Shown in pieces: positions 5,560-6,003 of a stretch of DNA of 6,003 nt; position 1 is the stretch's first letter; each line of letters begins with the position of its first letter. A program made the position numbers and the translations under genes. The stretch lies in NCBI GenBank assembly GCA_025937115.1, contig JAICSB010000216.1:1-6003 (forward strand). Direction: 5' to 3'. The notes below the pieces were generated by a model. The model was not told where the DNA came from. It was given only the letters and a program-made list of their open reading frames with translations, and ran no database searches. Source of the stretch: Pseudonocardiaceae bacterium. GTDB taxonomy: Bacteria; Actinomycetota; Actinomycetes; Mycobacteriales; Pseudonocardiaceae.

Positions 5560-5835
5560 ATGGGACAGTTCGTTGGCTTGACCGCTGGTCGCCCGCTGCT
5601 GACACTGGCTGCGCTGGTGGTCGTCGCAGTCTGCGGCGTCCTTCATGTTTGGATAACCCACCGCACAAGGGTCCGGCACGAGGTGGAGGCCACCCGGCGG
5701 GTGCAGCTCGCGGTCGACGGCACTAACTCCACTGACCGCGCCGCCGTGGTACGTGCCTACGCCAAACTTGAGGCAGCTGCCCATCCGGCATCGCGCTTGC
5801 GGCGACCGCCGCTCAACCAGCAGGGCCCGACATAG
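5560..5835 (+). CDS. 91-aa single-pass membrane protein, function unknown
   Basis: The ATG at 5560 is preferred over an in-frame GTG at 5533 because a purine-rich ribosome site (AGGAAGAGGGG, 5544-5554) lies 5 bp upstream of it. The product starts MGQFVGLTAGRP, has one strong transmembrane helix at about residues 13-31 (LTLAALVVVAVCGVLHVWI), then a basic juxtamembrane stretch (THRTRVRHEVEATRR) and a hydrophilic helical tail ending RRPPLNQQGPT. The positive charge after the helix suggests an N-out, C-in topology. I recognise no family. It diverges from the HTH-NTPase locus and shares its putative operator region, so it may be an accessory or regulated membrane partner, but that rests on position only. 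It ends 17 bp before the convergent partial gene. Confidence 0.65.
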   Translation: MGQFVGLTAGRPLLTLAALVVVAVCGVLHVWITHRTRVRHEVEATRRVQLAVDGTNSTDRAAVVRAYAKLEAAAHPASRLRRPPLNQQGPT

Positions 5836-5852
5836 CGGGTTGTGATGAGCGC

Positions 5853-6003
5853 TTAGACCTCGTCTTTGGGTCGGCGGTCGACGAAGAAGCGCGGCTGTTG
5901 CTCGTCGCCATCGCCGAGCATCTCGACGTCGAGCTGTTGTTCGTGGAGGTCGTAGACCACGCTGACGGCCAGGAACACCTTGGCGCCGACGGGGGTGTCG
6001 AGC
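5853..6003 (-). CDS. C-terminus of an unrecognised protein (5' end outside window)
   Basis: An open frame enters from the right edge and encodes 49 residues before TAA: LDTPVGAKVFLAVSVVYDLH, then an acidic segment with EMLGDGDEQQ, ending RFFVDRRPKDEV. The pattern of strand, turn and strand with an acidic/basic tail suggests a small soluble domain. Codon third positions are strongly G/C, which supports coding. I cannot name the family from this fragment. It is convergent with the 91-aa membrane-protein gene, with no visible terminator in the 17-bp gap. Confidence 0.6.
   Translation of the reverse strand, partial: LDTPVGAKVFLAVSVVYDLHEQQLDVEMLGDGDEQQPRFFVDRRPKDEV

Noticed and set aside
1..6003. 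CRISPR array, tRNA, rRNA, insertion sequence or attachment site
   Set aside because: I saw no regularly spaced repeats apart from the coding 33-bp unit, no transposase or integrase motifs, no terminal inverted repeats with target duplications, and no tRNA-like cloverleaf.

Overview
The window is GC-rich DNA with strong G/C preference at third codon positions, from an actinobacterium. A Mycobacterium or close relative is my best guess: the 51-residue membrane microprotein ending in GRRHYY resembles the DUF6131 family known from mycobacteria. I could not check this by search, and no rRNA, tRNA or marker gene is present.

Left part, 1-3180. The window opens inside a sedolisin (S53) protease gene on the + strand, of which the whole catalytic domain is visible. 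It ends at 1074 and is followed by a perfect 17-bp hairpin. A 51-aa membrane protein gene that is easy to miss faces it on the - strand (1197-1352). After a divergent gap of about 215 bp comes a + strand pair with an ATGA overlap: an eight- or nine-helix UPF0104/LPG-synthase-type membrane protein carrying three copies of a 33-bp tandem repeat, and a small putative lipoprotein. The middle of the lipoprotein gene seems to be read out of its ancestral frame.

Right part, 3226-5448. This is a compact accessory locus on the - strand, read right to left: an HTH domain, a P-loop NTPase with an alpha-helical C-terminus, a DUF4258-type toxin and a YgiT-type zinc-finger antitoxin. The last three are packed with no gaps (TAGATG, then TAATG), which suggests translational coupling. 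The HTH and NTPase look like one former gene of about 557 codons split by a single frame change near 5196. The 71 codons upstream of the NTPase's GTG are open and protein-like but contain no start codon. The NTPase keeps Walker A but shows no recognisable NACHT Walker B/sensor region, so an internal deletion is likely. I read the locus as the remnant, or a minimal version, of an actinobacterial HTH-NACHT/STAND conflict system attached to a probably intact toxin-antitoxin pair.

Far right. The 111-bp divergent spacer upstream of the HTH gene holds operator-like repeats of TTTCCC/GGGAAA. A 91-aa single-pass membrane protein is read from it on the + strand. The window ends in the C-terminus of an unrecognised - strand gene.
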